Positions 40,387 through 49,605 of a stretch of 64,000 nucleotides of DNA are shown one piece after another. The stretch is from Ardenticatenaceae bacterium (GTDB lineage Bacteria; Chloroflexota; Anaerolineae; Promineifilales; Promineifilaceae). Below the pieces are notes generated by a model. That model saw only the letters and a program-made list of their open reading frames with translations. It had not been told where the DNA came from and did no database searches. Numbering within the stretch: the stretch's first letter is position 1; each line of letters begins with the position of its first letter. The position numbers were made by a program, and so were the translations under genes. The stretch is from positions 62,001 to 126,000 of the forward strand of contig JACKCD010000001.1 in NCBI GenBank assembly GCA_020634215.1, given 5' to 3'.

Positions 40387-42087
40387 ATGGCTACCATTTT
40401 TGAGCAAATTCAAGAAATGGGCATTAAGCAAACTGTCATCACCAAACTAGATGAGACGGTAGAACGTCTCACGGTGGGGATGAATATCAACGATATTCGG
40501 TCGGCCTTGCGCGGCGACGAACCCCGTCGCCCAAACCCCCGGTTGCGTCCTCACGCTGACAGTTTCTGGTTCCACATTCGCCCCAGCTTTTACCATACAG
40601 AAGTCACACACATTTACCCCACCTTCCGTTTAGGGTGGCTTTCAACCTTCATGTTTGTATGGGAAACCATTACAGGTATTATCTTGATGGTTTTCTACAC
40701 ACCCAGCCCGTTGGTTGCCTATTCCAACATGTGGAACATCCTTGGCAACGTCCCGTTGGGGCAACTCATGCGTAATATGCACCGCTTGGGTGCTGAAGTA
40801 ATGGTGCTTGTCGTGGCACTCCATATGCTACGAACGTATATAACGGGTAGCTATAAGAAGCCACGCCAGTTTACCTGGGCGACAGGTGTCATTTTGCTGT
40901 TATTCACAGCACTGCTCAGCTTTAGTGGCTACCTGTTGCCCTGGGATCAGCTATCTTACTGGGCTTTGACAGTGTTCCTCAGTGGTGCTGAAGCTGCCCC
41001 AACTCCCCCTGGTATTGACCCTGACGTGTTTAATGGCAACGTGTTGCTTATTGCTCAAGGTGGGCCTGCGCTAGGTGCTGGTGGTTTGCTGCGCTGGTAT
41101 CTACTCCATGTGCTGCTGCTGCCGCTGCTGACCGGTATTTTCTTCTTTGTACATTATTACAAGGTTGTTCTTTATGGCATTTCATTGCCACCGGGACGCG
41201 AAGAAATTGGGGAAGATACAGCCAAGCGTGTACCGCGCAATGAGCGCACCTATTTTACACCCGATATTGCAACAAACGAGCTGATGTGGAGTGCCCTGAC
41301 AACGTTATTCCTGGTAGCCGGTTCACTTTGGCTGTGGGATGCGCCGTTGGAAACCCATGCAGATCCGGTTGTAACACCGCTTCACGTAGTCGCACCGTGG
41401 TATCTCTCTTGGTCGCAGGGGTGGCTAAAGTTAGCCGATAAGACATTGGTTATTGGGTTTATCCCCCTGCTCTTGGTCGCCTTTATCGTAATGCCTTACT
41501 TTGAAGTGGGCAAGAGCCGCCGTTATGCTGACCGTCGCATTGCCCTGACAGTTGCGGCGCTATTCTTCACCTTTATGCTGGTATCTAACTGGATGGGTTC
41601 GCCAGAGTTCCGTGTAAACAGTTCGCCTGACCGTGAAGTCAGTATTGAGTTGCTGCCGGAGGAAGGAACCAGTGCCATGTTAGGTGTGCCTTATGATTTG
41701 ATGCCAGAAGGAACCTATCTACCGGGTCAGCCTATTAGCGGCAATCCACATCTAACCTATGCGCTGGAAGAGTTCCAAGCGGCCATGTACCGGCACAGCT
41801 GTACGTTAACGGGCAACTCAACCTGGTATGAATGTGTGTTTGATGAAAGCACACCCATTGAAACGCGAAAATATTCTAATCACTTCTCGGATGATGTGAT
41901 GCCCGACCCGACGGCACAGTTGGTTGTGGAAGAAATTCAGCCTGGACTGAAGAAGCTAACGTTGAAATATAAGGCTGTTAGCCCGGCGAACCCCGAAGAA
42001 TTTCTCATTGATGCTGAATGGGTAAAGTACCGCCATGCAGACTCGAATTATGAGACTGAATGCCGGTTTGCAAACAAATCCTGTTAG
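40387..42087 (+). CDS. Cytochrome b subunit with C-terminal soluble extension
   Basis: 566 residues. N-terminal four-helix heme core with MHRLGAEVMVLVVALHMLRTY and YLLHVLLLPLLTGIFFFVHYY supplying heme-ligand His pairs, and a Pro-Glu-Trp-like region later. The helices after about 290 correspond to the subunit IV part, so b6 and subunit IV are fused. After the last helix (about 385-405) there is a ~155-residue hydrophilic tail (FRVNSSPDREVSIELL... to ...CRFANKSC) without a CxxCH heme motif; its function is unknown. Oxidises menaquinol/quinol in the membrane. It follows the Rieske gene with an AAGGAG site. Confidence 0.92.
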   Translation: MATIFEQIQEMGIKQTVITKLDETVERLTVGMNINDIRSALRGDEPRRPNPRLRPHADSFWFHIRPSFYHTEVTHIYPTFRLGWLSTFMFVWETITGIILMVFYTPSPLVAYSNMWNILGNVPLGQLMRNMHRLGAEVMVLVVALHMLRTYITGSYKKPRQFTWATGVILLLFTALLSFSGYLLPWDQLSYWALTVFLSGAEAAPTPPGIDPDVFNGNVLLIAQGGPALGAGGLLRWYLLHVLLLPLLTGIFFFVHYYKVVLYGISLPPGREEIGEDTAKRVPRNERTYFTPDIATNELMWSALTTLFLVAGSLWLWDAPLETHADPVVTPLHVVAPWYLSWSQGWLKLADKTLVIGFIPLLLVAFIVMPYFEVGKSRRYADRRIALTVAALFFTFMLVSNWMGSPEFRVNSSPDREVSIELLPEEGTSAMLGVPYDLMPEGTYLPGQPISGNPHLTYALEEFQAAMYRHSCTLTGNSTWYECVFDESTPIETRKYSNHFSDDVMPDPTAQLVVEEIQPGLKKLTLKYKAVSPANPEEFLIDAEWVKYRHADSNYETECRFANKSC

Positions 42088-42120
42088 GCAGTTGGCAGTG
42101 AGGAAGAGGATACAGAGAAC

Positions 42121-42969
42121 ATGCAAGTAAAAATTGTTATCGGAACCGTTGCTTTTATGCTAACGATGATGATCCTGGGGTTTGCCGTCTTACGCGAACC
42201 GGCTCGTTTGTCACAATATACTGACGCAGCGAAAGGGCGTTCAATTGAAGCAGGTGCCCACATTTTCGAGAACAACTGCGCGACGTGTCATGGTGTAGAT
42301 GGTGATGCCACAGAGTGCTATAACTCGGCTGGTGAACAGGTTGGTTGCCAGGGCTTGCCCCTGAACAATTATGATCTCTTGTGCGGCGATCCAACCTATC
42401 GGATGGGCACCCTAAATTGGGCAGGCACAAAGGAAGATTTTGTTAAGACAACAATTTCGGCCGGTCGTTTCGGGACAGTCATGCCTGTATGGTCAGAAGA
42501 GTTTGGTGGGCCAATGCGGCCTGACCAGGTTCAAAATGTGACCGACTTTGTGCTGAACTGGGAAAGCGAAGACCTGTGTGCCAATGAGCCAGTGCGCTAC
42601 GCTTGGCCGGAAGCTGCTGCTGATTACTTAGCATCGGCCGATGGTTCTGCTGGTGATGCGACCAACGGTGCGGAACTATATGTGACGTATGGGTGCTCTG
42701 GTTGCCACGGCGATACGGCTCTTGAGGGTTCAAATGCTGTTGGGCCGTGGTTGGGCGACATTGCCGATGTGGGCAATACACGGGTTGATGGTTTGGATGC
42801 GGCTGGGTATGTTTATCAATCCATTCTAGACCCCAATGCATTCATTGTACCTGATTGTCCGACTGGCCCTTGTGCCAGCCCCAGCGCGATGCCTGGCACG
42901 TTTGCGGCACGGATTGGGAGTAATCCGACCGATATGGCTGATTTGCTGGCATTCTTGCTTGGTAATTAG
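42121..42969 (+). CDS. Membrane-anchored diheme cytochrome c
   Basis: 282 residues. An N-terminal hydrophobic anchor (about 4-24) is followed by two c-type heme motifs: CATCH (Cys53, Cys56, His57) and CSGCH (Cys192, Cys195, His196). Met residues in MPVWSEEF and PSAMPGTF could be the sixth ligands. Two extra Cys pairs (CYNSAGEQVGC; CPTGPC) suggest disulfides on the outer face. It is the probable electron acceptor of the Rieske protein and last gene of the operon, which ends in a terminator at 42995. Confidence 0.93.
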   Translation: MQVKIVIGTVAFMLTMMILGFAVLREPARLSQYTDAAKGRSIEAGAHIFENNCATCHGVDGDATECYNSAGEQVGCQGLPLNNYDLLCGDPTYRMGTLNWAGTKEDFVKTTISAGRFGTVMPVWSEEFGGPMRPDQVQNVTDFVLNWESEDLCANEPVRYAWPEAAADYLASADGSAGDATNGAELYVTYGCSGCHGDTALEGSNAVGPWLGDIADVGNTRVDGLDAAGYVYQSILDPNAFIVPDCPTGPCASPSAMPGTFAARIGSNPTDMADLLAFLLGN

Positions 42970-42994
42970 CTCGCTTGATCACATGAAATTGAAG

Positions 42995-43026
42995 AAGCCC
43001 GACCAAATTGGTCGGGCTTTTTTATT
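42995..43026. terminator. Intrinsic terminator after the cytochrome operon
   Basis: AAGCCCGACC-AAATT-GGTCGGGCTT with a following T-run (TTTTTT). The convergent zinc-ribbon gene ends within its T-run, so it may serve both directions. Confidence 0.92.
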
Positions 43027-43885
43027 TCTTGAGGGACGTGCCACATTGACGACAGAAAACATCGGATGGTTGGGTCGGTGTGCCGCAGTTATGGCAGAAT
43101 TTTTGCCGTGCTTTCGTTTGACGAACAGGCTTGGGTTTGCGCCTGGGCTGGTTTTGTAACCGCCGACCGTAATAATAGCCAATGTACAAAAGGACAAACA
43201 GGGCACTGACTCCGGCAAGGAGAAAGTAGGTATTGGGGAGAGCAGAAGTGGTTGGCTCCACAATATCGGCAGCAACGGGGGAGGCTGTGGCCTCTACAGT
43301 CAGCCGGGGCGTTGTCATGGTGTAACGAATTTGAACGGTAAAGGGTGTGTTGGGAAGAATGGCAGAGCTGGCAAGCGTATGATATAGCAAATTATCGCTA
43401 TGGGTGCTGCTGTTAACGGCCGTTGGTTCTATCGTTATCTCATCGGCGGCAGCAGGCTGCTGCACCGTAACGGCCGTTTGTTGCACCGACAGCGGAGATT
43501 GCCATTGAAAGGTAAAGGAACGGCCGTTTCCCTCGCTGGTATAGGGCACATAATACTCCACCCGGAAACGCGGGTCAGGTGTCGTCAAGGTCAGGGTGTC
43601 GGCTCGCTGCTGATAGTTGATGTCATCATTCATCACATCACCGCTGTCAATGCGAGCCACGGCATTTAACCGGGCAGATGGCGGCAGCGGCAGGACGACG
43701 GTAGCCGGGAGAACGGTGTCATCGGGCAACGTGCCGGTTAGTAACACAAGCACCCCCGGCTGGTCATAATCAGGCCAGAGTTCGATGCTGAGAAAATTAA
43801 CGGCCGTTGCTTCGCTTTGCGCATAACTGGCCGTTGTCCACAAAAGCAGAGTACAAAGAAGGAGCCAAAAACTTTTTTTACGCAT
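43022..43885 (-). CDS. Exported protein with membrane anchor and C-terminal zinc ribbon
   Basis: 287 residues from the ATG at 43885. Signal peptide (MRKKSFWLLLCTLLLWTTASYA), a ~190-residue beta-rich outer domain, one membrane helix (about 220-242, TYFLLAGVSALFVLLYIGYYYG), then a basic linker and a zinc ribbon (KFCHNCGTPTQPSDVFCRQCGTSL) on the inside. Not recognised as a named family, though similar layouts occur beside cytochrome genes in Chloroflexota (recollection, unverified). It overlaps the upstream 99-residue zinc-ribbon gene by eight bases. Four AACGGCCGTT copies are packed into 385 bases. Confidence 0.75.
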   Translation of the reverse strand: MRKKSFWLLLCTLLLWTTASYAQSEATAVNFLSIELWPDYDQPGVLVLLTGTLPDDTVLPATVVLPLPPSARLNAVARIDSGDVMNDDINYQQRADTLTLTTPDPRFRVEYYVPYTSEGNGRSFTFQWQSPLSVQQTAVTVQQPAAADEITIEPTAVNSSTHSDNLLYHTLASSAILPNTPFTVQIRYTMTTPRLTVEATASPVAADIVEPTTSALPNTYFLLAGVSALFVLLYIGYYYGRRLQNQPRRKPKPVRQTKARQKFCHNCGTPTQPSDVFCRQCGTSLKK

Positions 43886-44177
43886 GACCACGCAGCCGAA
43901 TTCGGTTTTGCCGACAGTGTGGGCATTCGAGTTCGGTATAATCACGACCGCAGGTGCGGCAAGTGCGAACATTGACAGGACGGTCATCGGAGAGAGAACC
44001 AAGCGCCAACACCAGGTTTTCCCCGCTGTGGCGGCTTAGCCAACTGCTCAAATCGTGCTCGCCAACGTGCCAACGGCCGTTTGCGTCCTGATGCAGTTGC
44101 CCCTCCATCACATCCAATTCAATTTCACGAGCCGATTTTGCCAATTTGTAAATGGCAGCCCGTCTCATAGCAGACAT
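43878..44177 (-). CDS. Small zinc-ribbon protein, unknown function
   Basis: 99 residues. The first 60 (RRAAIYKLAKSAREIELDVMEGQLHQDANGRWHVGEHDLSSWL) look like a winged-helix or excisionase-like module. The end is a zinc ribbon with CRTCGRDYTELECPHCRQ. Its stop overlaps the start of the exported zinc-ribbon protein, so the two form an operon. A role in sensing or regulation is only a guess. Confidence 0.65.
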   Translation of the reverse strand: MSAMRRAAIYKLAKSAREIELDVMEGQLHQDANGRWHVGEHDLSSWLSRHSGENLVLALGSLSDDRPVNVRTCRTCGRDYTELECPHCRQNRIRLRGHA

Positions 44178-44331
44178 AACTCATCCCTTTTCAGTTCTAT
44201 GGGTTCACGGGAGCGACCCGACAAATCCAAAAGAACCTGATTTTCTTGCTTACGCTTCCACTGTGGCCTATTATACCGCAGATAGCAACACACCAAGCAG
44301 TCTCTCAACGAGGCTGCTGTGAGGGGTTTTT

Positions 44332-44904
44332 ATGAGCGAAGGGATTGAAAAACTACAGCGGGATGTGGAGATTTTGGCAACTATGGCGAATGAGATGGAG
44401 GAGTATTTGCGGAGTGATGTGTTGTTTTGGCATATTATGGATGCCACCATGCCGCGCCTGACGCTGGGTGGCTATTTGATGCGGCAGCATCGGCTGTTGG
44501 CGCTGGAGGATTTGCTGGATGAGGCAACGCGGGGGGGGCTGGAAACGGCCGTTATTCAATACAATCAGGCACTCGTTGAAAAAATTGTCCGGCTGGAGCA
44601 AAAAATACACCGTGAGCTAGAAGCCCGGCTGCGCCAATGGAGCGAATATTTGCGTGATCTAAGCAAAGACAAACGGGCTGCCAATTACGCCGCAATGGTC
44701 GAGACACGCGCCATGATTGAAGCATTGGTGGGACAACTGGAGCTACCACCCTATCAGCTAGATACACGAGTACCGCAGCAAATTGTCTTGCTAGACAACA
44801 ACCTGCGCCGCTATTGGCACCGAGGCGACTTTATTTGGCCGCCAGAATGGCAGCCAGCTTATCCTGAATCCGTCTACTGGTGGCTCTATGGTACGCCAGG
44901 ATAA
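44332..44904 (+). CDS. Conserved-looking hypothetical protein
   Basis: 190 residues, soluble and largely helical, with a probable coiled coil at about 70-115 (AVIQYNQALVEKIVRLEQKIHRELEARLRQ). Trp/Tyr-rich end (FIWPPEWQPAYPESVYWWLYG). I do not recognise it. GAGGGGTTTTT precedes the ATG. It shares a bidirectional terminator with potD. Confidence 0.6.
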   Translation: MSEGIEKLQRDVEILATMANEMEEYLRSDVLFWHIMDATMPRLTLGGYLMRQHRLLALEDLLDEATRGGLETAVIQYNQALVEKIVRLEQKIHRELEARLRQWSEYLRDLSKDKRAANYAAMVETRAMIEALVGQLELPPYQLDTRVPQQIVLLDNNLRRYWHRGDFIWPPEWQPAYPESVYWWLYGTPG

Positions 44905-44906
44905 AA

Positions 44907-44940
44907 AAAAGCCCCGGTCATGATGCCGGGGCTTTTCTTT
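44907..44940. terminator. Bidirectional terminator (44332 gene and potD)
   Basis: AAAAGCCCCGG-TCATGATG-CCGGGGCTTTT: A-run and T-run on both sides let it work in both directions between two convergent genes. Confidence 0.92.
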
Positions 44941-44945
44941 TCAGT

Positions 44946-46136
44946 TTATTGGCCTTTAATGGCTGTCCATGCCTCATCGTAAAGGAAAACAGCATCGCCG
45001 ACTTCTGTCAACCAATATAGCTTGGCCTGAACATCTTCTGGCGGGTAAATACTGGGGTCATTCAGGATTTCTTCCACAATATAAGCCTTGGCGGCTTCGT
45101 TGGGGCTAGCGTAATAGGTGAAATTGGTGATGGCGGCACCATTTGCAGCATCGAGCAAGTAGTTGATGAAATGAACGGCCGTTTCTTGTTTCTGGCTTGA
45201 GGCCGTAATACAAATGTTATCCAACCACTTGACTGCCCCCTCTTCAGGAATCGTATAGGCCCACTCACTTTCCCCGGTCGCATCATCGTAGGTAGACCAG
45301 TAAGCGTTGGCAGCGTCACCACTCCAACTGTGAGAAATAACAACCTCACCAGCAATCAGCAGCGTGTCGTCATAATCTTCGCTATTAAAGGTCTTGTAAT
45401 ACGGCTTGGCCTTGATTACCACGTCACGCGCTTGGGCAATCTCATCCGGGTTTTGGCTGTTGCCCTCATACCCCAAATAAACCAGCGCCGCTGCCATTAG
45501 CTCACGGGGGTCGTTGAGGACGTTAATCCCGTCGCCAGCATAGTTTTCCAGCAAGGCGGGGTCAAAAAGATAGGCCCAACTGTTAGGCGGGTTATCCACA
45601 AAGTATGGTTCGGTCGGATGGTAGGCAATCCCACTGGTACCCCACTGATACGGGACGCAATGTTTATTGCCTGGGTCAAATGGGGCGTTTTTGAACTCAT
45701 CGCCGATGTTGGCAAAGTTGGGGATTTGTGCTGTATCAATTTCAGCCAGCAGCCCCAGCTCAATCATTTGGGAGACCATGTAATCTGAGGGGACAATGAC
45801 ATCATAGCCAGTAGCACCGGCCTGCAATTTTGCCAACAGGTCTTCGTTTGAGGCAAACGTGTCATAGAGAATGTGAACGCCGTACTCTTCTTCATAGGCA
45901 GTCAGCAGTTCTTCATCAATGTAGTCGGCCCAGTTATAAACACTGAGTTCATCGGCAAGTTGGGGGCCTGCTTCGGAAACGGCCGTTTCTTCCGTCACCT
46001 CACCCCCCGTGTCCGCTGCTGCTTCACTAGCCGTTTCCGGCTCCGAAGCGGCCGGCCCACCAGCCGGGCCACCCCCGCAGGCAGCAAGCAACACAATTAA
46101 TACAAACAACAAAATTGGGTACAGTATTTTCTTCAT
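44946..46136 (-). CDS. potD: Polyamine ABC transporter substrate-binding lipoprotein
   Basis: 396 residues from the ATG at 46136 (GGAGG in front). Lipoprotein signal (LLFVLIVLLAACGGG) and an acidic low-complexity linker (to about 58). Then a PotD/PotF-type periplasmic-binding fold: LSVYNWADYIDEELLTAYEEEYGV, YDVIVPSDYMVSQMIELGLL, VPYQWGTSGIAY and SWSGDAANAYW. Binds spermidine, putrescine or a similar cation and delivers it to PotBC. Ligand specificity cannot be assigned from sequence alone. Last gene of the potABCD operon. Confidence 0.93.
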   Translation of the reverse strand: MKKILYPILLFVLIVLLAACGGGPAGGPAASEPETASEAAADTGGEVTEETAVSEAGPQLADELSVYNWADYIDEELLTAYEEEYGVHILYDTFASNEDLLAKLQAGATGYDVIVPSDYMVSQMIELGLLAEIDTAQIPNFANIGDEFKNAPFDPGNKHCVPYQWGTSGIAYHPTEPYFVDNPPNSWAYLFDPALLENYAGDGINVLNDPRELMAAALVYLGYEGNSQNPDEIAQARDVVIKAKPYYKTFNSEDYDDTLLIAGEVVISHSWSGDAANAYWSTYDDATGESEWAYTIPEEGAVKWLDNICITASSQKQETAVHFINYLLDAANGAAITNFTYYASPNEAAKAYIVEEILNDPSIYPPEDVQAKLYWLTEVGDAVFLYDEAWTAIKGQ

Positions 46137-46170
46137 TCTTTTCCTCCAAAAAATAACAACAACTCGACAT

Positions 46171-47010
46171 CTACCGGCGCTGAAGCACCAGCGAAATAAC
46201 AACCAGAAGTGTCGAACCCAAAAACATCAGCGTTGAAACGGCGTTCACTTCTGGTGTAACACCAAATTTAATCATTGAATACACACGCACAGGCAGCGTT
46301 GTGGAGCCAGGCCCCGCCACAAAAAAAGTGATCACAAAATCGTCCAGCGACAGGGTAAAGGCCAGCAGTGCCCCCGAAACAATCCCCGGTGTTAACAAGG
46401 GCAGCGTAATGCGGCGAAACGTCAGCCACTCGTTGGCACCTAAATCAGCCGCTGCCTCCTCCAGCCTGCGATCCATGTCAGCCAACCGTGCCCGCACCAC
46501 CACCGCGACAAACGAGATATTGAAGGCCACATGGGCAATGAGGATGGTATAGCGGCTCAGGGGAATGTTCAGAATGACAAAGAACAGCAAGGTTGAAAGT
46601 GCCATCACAATGTCGGGAATAATGATAGGCAGATAGAGAACAGCATCGTAAGTAAGCTTGCCCCAGAAGCGGAAGCGTTCCAACACAATGGCTGCCAGCG
46701 TGCCTAAGATGGTGCTAAGGATGGTTGACCAAAAAGCAACCCACAGGCTCACTTGCAAGGAGTTAAGCAGGGCGGCATCTTTGAACAGCTCCTGGTACCA
46801 GTTCAAGCTAAAACCTGTCCACACGCCAACGATTTTGTTCTCGTTGAAAGAGTAGATGATCAGGATCAAGATGGGCAGGTAGAGAAAAACAAAGATACCG
46901 ATAGACAGCCAGGTGAGGATGCGTTTGTTAAAGGCGGCTCGTAGTTCGTCACGGGTGAGGCGACGGGATGTTGGCCGCGAGCCAGGTGGATTTACGGTTG
47001 CGGTAGTCAT
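46171..47010 (-). CDS. potC: Polyamine ABC transporter permease PotC
   Basis: 279 residues with six membrane helices. The EAA loop reads EEAAADLGANEWLTFRRITLPLLTPGIVSG (about 175-205). An Arg-rich N-terminal tail (RPTSRRLTRDELRAAFNKR) lies in the cytoplasm. ABC-2-like type I importer permease, working with PotB and PotA. It starts 18 bases after potB. Confidence 0.93.
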   Translation of the reverse strand: MTTATVNPPGSRPTSRRLTRDELRAAFNKRILTWLSIGIFVFLYLPILILIIYSFNENKIVGVWTGFSLNWYQELFKDAALLNSLQVSLWVAFWSTILSTILGTLAAIVLERFRFWGKLTYDAVLYLPIIIPDIVMALSTLLFFVILNIPLSRYTILIAHVAFNISFVAVVVRARLADMDRRLEEAAADLGANEWLTFRRITLPLLTPGIVSGALLAFTLSLDDFVITFFVAGPGSTTLPVRVYSMIKFGVTPEVNAVSTLMFLGSTLLVVISLVLQRR

Positions 47011-47027
47011 AGATAGAGTCCTCCAGG

Positions 47028-48380
47028 CTAAACGGCCGTTTCGCTCTGATTCAACGTGCGGAAATACAGTAGCGTCGCCATCAGCATAATAAACAACATG
47101 ATGAACCCAATGGCCGAGCCAAAAGGCCAGTCACGCACCGTCATAAACTGCTGCTGCAACAAATTACCCAGCAGAGCCACTTTCGCCCCGCCCAGCAGGT
47201 CAGGCGTCACATAAGCCCCCAGCGACGGAATAAACACAATAATCGAACCCGCCACAATCCCCGGCATACTTAGCGGCAGCAAAATGCGTACCGTACTGTA
47301 CCACGCATTGGCTCCCAGATCAGCCGCCGCTTCCAGCAGCGACCAATCCAGCTTTTCCAGGTTGCTGTAAAGCGGCAGCACCATCAGCGGGAAATAACCA
47401 TAAAGCAATCCTACCATGACGGCCGGCTGATTAAACAACAGCGGCAGCGTATGATCCGTAATTTGCGCCAGCCAGGCAAAAAAAGCCGAGTTACCAGACA
47501 GTGCCACCGCCTGCTCGTGCAGCGTAATCGTCCAAAAATTATTGATTAGCCCCGAATCACGCAGCAACAGCATCCAGGCATACGTTCGCACCAAAAAGTT
47601 TGTCCAGAACGGAATCATGACTAAAAAGACAAGCGAATTTCGATACCGTTCTTCCTGGCGGGCAATCCAGTAGGCAAAGGGATAGGCAATGATCAGGCAA
47701 GCCAGCATATTAAACGTTGCCAACAAAACCGAGCGCCAAAAGATGCGTAAGTAAATAAACTCGCCGCCAACCCGACTGAAAAAACGCACATAATCATCAA
47801 AATAGCCCCCAATACCACCCAAGCTAAAAGGGGGGTAGCTCACAGTGCCAAGCCGCGACCGCTCCCCCAGGCTCACAACCAGCACAATCAGCATGGGAGC
47901 CACAAAAAAGACGGCCAGCCAAAAGCCCGCCGGATAGGCAATACTCCAGGCCGCGTAACGCAGCTCCAAAATGAGCAGCATACCCGCTAAACCAACAACA
48001 ATCATGGCACCAACAAATTCCCGCGTAAGCCAAAAATAAGCCACAGCCAAGATAATTGCCACAATGCCACGCCCAATGCCTAACTTGCGAGCCGCTTCAA
48101 CTTTACGCAGTAGCCCAAGCCCCACTACCAAATCCACGACTAGGAAACCGCCATAGATCAAATAAGCCATAATGGCAGGCCATTGAGACAAAGCTAACTC
48201 TGATGCAAAAGCAGTCCAGTTAATGCTGCCAAATGTAACCCAGCGAAACAGCATAAATGCCCACAAAGTGCTGTGAAACAGCGAGAGATAACCAGCAAGC
48301 TGGCTCATTGGGTCAATGCCAGCTTCCATCAGTATCTCTTTTTTGTCTAGTTGGGCATCGGTTGTGCTTACGGTTGTCAT
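47028..48380 (-). CDS. potB: Polyamine ABC transporter permease PotB with extra N-terminal membrane domain
   Basis: 450 residues from the ATG at 48380 (GGAGGAGA in front). PotB proteins usually have about 280-300. The regular permease starts near residue 148 (SIAYPAGFWLAVFFVAPMLIVLVVSL), and its EAA loop is LLEAAADLGANAWYSTVRILLPLSMPGIVAG. The additional first ~147 residues form about four hydrophobic helices (LSLFHSTLWAFMLFRWVTF, IMAYLIYGGFLVVDLVVGLG, IVAIILAVAYFWL, GAMIVVGLAGMLLILEL). I do not recognise this extension. Confidence 0.9.
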   Translation of the reverse strand: MTTVSTTDAQLDKKEILMEAGIDPMSQLAGYLSLFHSTLWAFMLFRWVTFGSINWTAFASELALSQWPAIMAYLIYGGFLVVDLVVGLGLLRKVEAARKLGIGRGIVAIILAVAYFWLTREFVGAMIVVGLAGMLLILELRYAAWSIAYPAGFWLAVFFVAPMLIVLVVSLGERSRLGTVSYPPFSLGGIGGYFDDYVRFFSRVGGEFIYLRIFWRSVLLATFNMLACLIIAYPFAYWIARQEERYRNSLVFLVMIPFWTNFLVRTYAWMLLLRDSGLINNFWTITLHEQAVALSGNSAFFAWLAQITDHTLPLLFNQPAVMVGLLYGYFPLMVLPLYSNLEKLDWSLLEAAADLGANAWYSTVRILLPLSMPGIVAGSIIVFIPSLGAYVTPDLLGGAKVALLGNLLQQQFMTVRDWPFGSAIGFIMLFIMLMATLLYFRTLNQSETAV

Positions 48381-48416
48381 TATGTTCTCCTCCTTAACCC
48401 ACAATCCACAACAAAC

Positions 48417-49517
48417 TTACTCGGTTAAAATTTGGGCATTTTCGGCGTCCCACTGTACGGCGACTTTGTCACCAACCTTGAAGGTGGTATCATAGCGGGC
48501 ACCCAAATTTTGTACGCGCACAAAGATGCTGGCGTTATCAACCAAATGAATCCGGTAGCGAGTATCTGTACCAATGTAGATCGCTTCTTGCACTTCACCC
48601 GTCAGGGTTACCTTATTTTTGCCATTGGTTTTGGTTTGACCAGGAGCGGCTAAGCTGACTTTTTCGGGGCGAATAGCCAGGGTTGCTTTTTGCCCTTCAC
48701 GCAAAGAACGGCCGTCTGCCGTTCCCAACATCTTCACCCCTCCCACCGCCAGCGTCGTCAAACCGTTAACCCCGGCCACCGTGCCATTGATAAAGTTTGT
48801 TTCCCCAATAAAGTCAGCCACAAAGCGGTTAGCCGGATGTTCATAAATGTCACGCGGTGCCCCCACCTGCTGTACCAACCCATTGCTCATCACCGCAATC
48901 CGGTCTGACATGGTAAGTGCCTCTTCCTGGTCATGAGTCACATAGATAAATGTAATGCCCACCTCAGATTGAATCTGCTTTAGCTCCAACTGCATCGCCT
49001 TCCGCAGCTTCAAATCCAGTGCTCCCAATGGCTCATCCAGCAGCAGCACTTCGGGCTTGTTGACCAACGCTCGCGCCAGCGCCACCCGCTGCTGCTGCCC
49101 ACCAGAAAGTTGTCGCGGCCGGCGATTGCTCATTTGTGGAAGCTGTACCAGTTCCAGCGCTTCGGTAACGCGCTTGGTAATCTCTGCCTTAGCTACCTTC
49201 TTCATTTCCAACCCAAAGGCAACATTTTGCGCCACGGTCATGTGGGGGAAAAGGGCATAGCTTTGAAAAACGGTATTGACGGGGCGTTTATAGGGGGGTA
49301 TGCCAGCGACTGGCTGTCCATGAATATAGATTTCACCTTCGCTTGGCTGTTCAAACCCCGCAATCATCCGCAAGGTTGTTGTTTTACCACAGCCACTTGG
49401 CCCCAAAAGAGAGAAAAACTCACCATCTTGAATGCCTAGTGAAATATCATCTACAGCTTTGACAGAGCCAAACTGTTTGGTCACATTTTGTAAATCAACA
49501 GCAAGTTGTTGTGCCAC
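48417..49517 (-). CDS. potA: Polyamine ABC transporter ATPase
   Basis: 366 residues. Walker A GPSGCGKTT (about 39-47), Q-loop, signature LSGGQQQRVALARAL, Walker B VLLLDEPLGALD, H-loop VTHDQEEAL. The C-terminal TOBE_2 domain (about 280-366) includes LAIRPEKVSL. Powers uptake through PotBC. First gene of potABCD, and directly downstream of the Lrp-family regulator, which may control it. Confidence 0.95.
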   Translation of the reverse strand: MAQQLAVDLQNVTKQFGSVKAVDDISLGIQDGEFFSLLGPSGCGKTTTLRMIAGFEQPSEGEIYIHGQPVAGIPPYKRPVNTVFQSYALFPHMTVAQNVAFGLEMKKVAKAEITKRVTEALELVQLPQMSNRRPRQLSGGQQQRVALARALVNKPEVLLLDEPLGALDLKLRKAMQLELKQIQSEVGITFIYVTHDQEEALTMSDRIAVMSNGLVQQVGAPRDIYEHPANRFVADFIGETNFINGTVAGVNGLTTLAVGGVKMLGTADGRSLREGQKATLAIRPEKVSLAAPGQTKTNGKNKVTLTGEVQEAIYIGTDTRYRIHLVDNASIFVRVQNLGARYDTTFKVGDKVAVQWDAENAQILTE

Positions 49518-49605
49518 GTTTATCTCCTTTAGGAGTATCGGGATCTATGCAAGAGCTGGTGGATTAACGCTCTCGCGCAAGAGCTTATCTAACAGAGCCG
49601 ATTTG

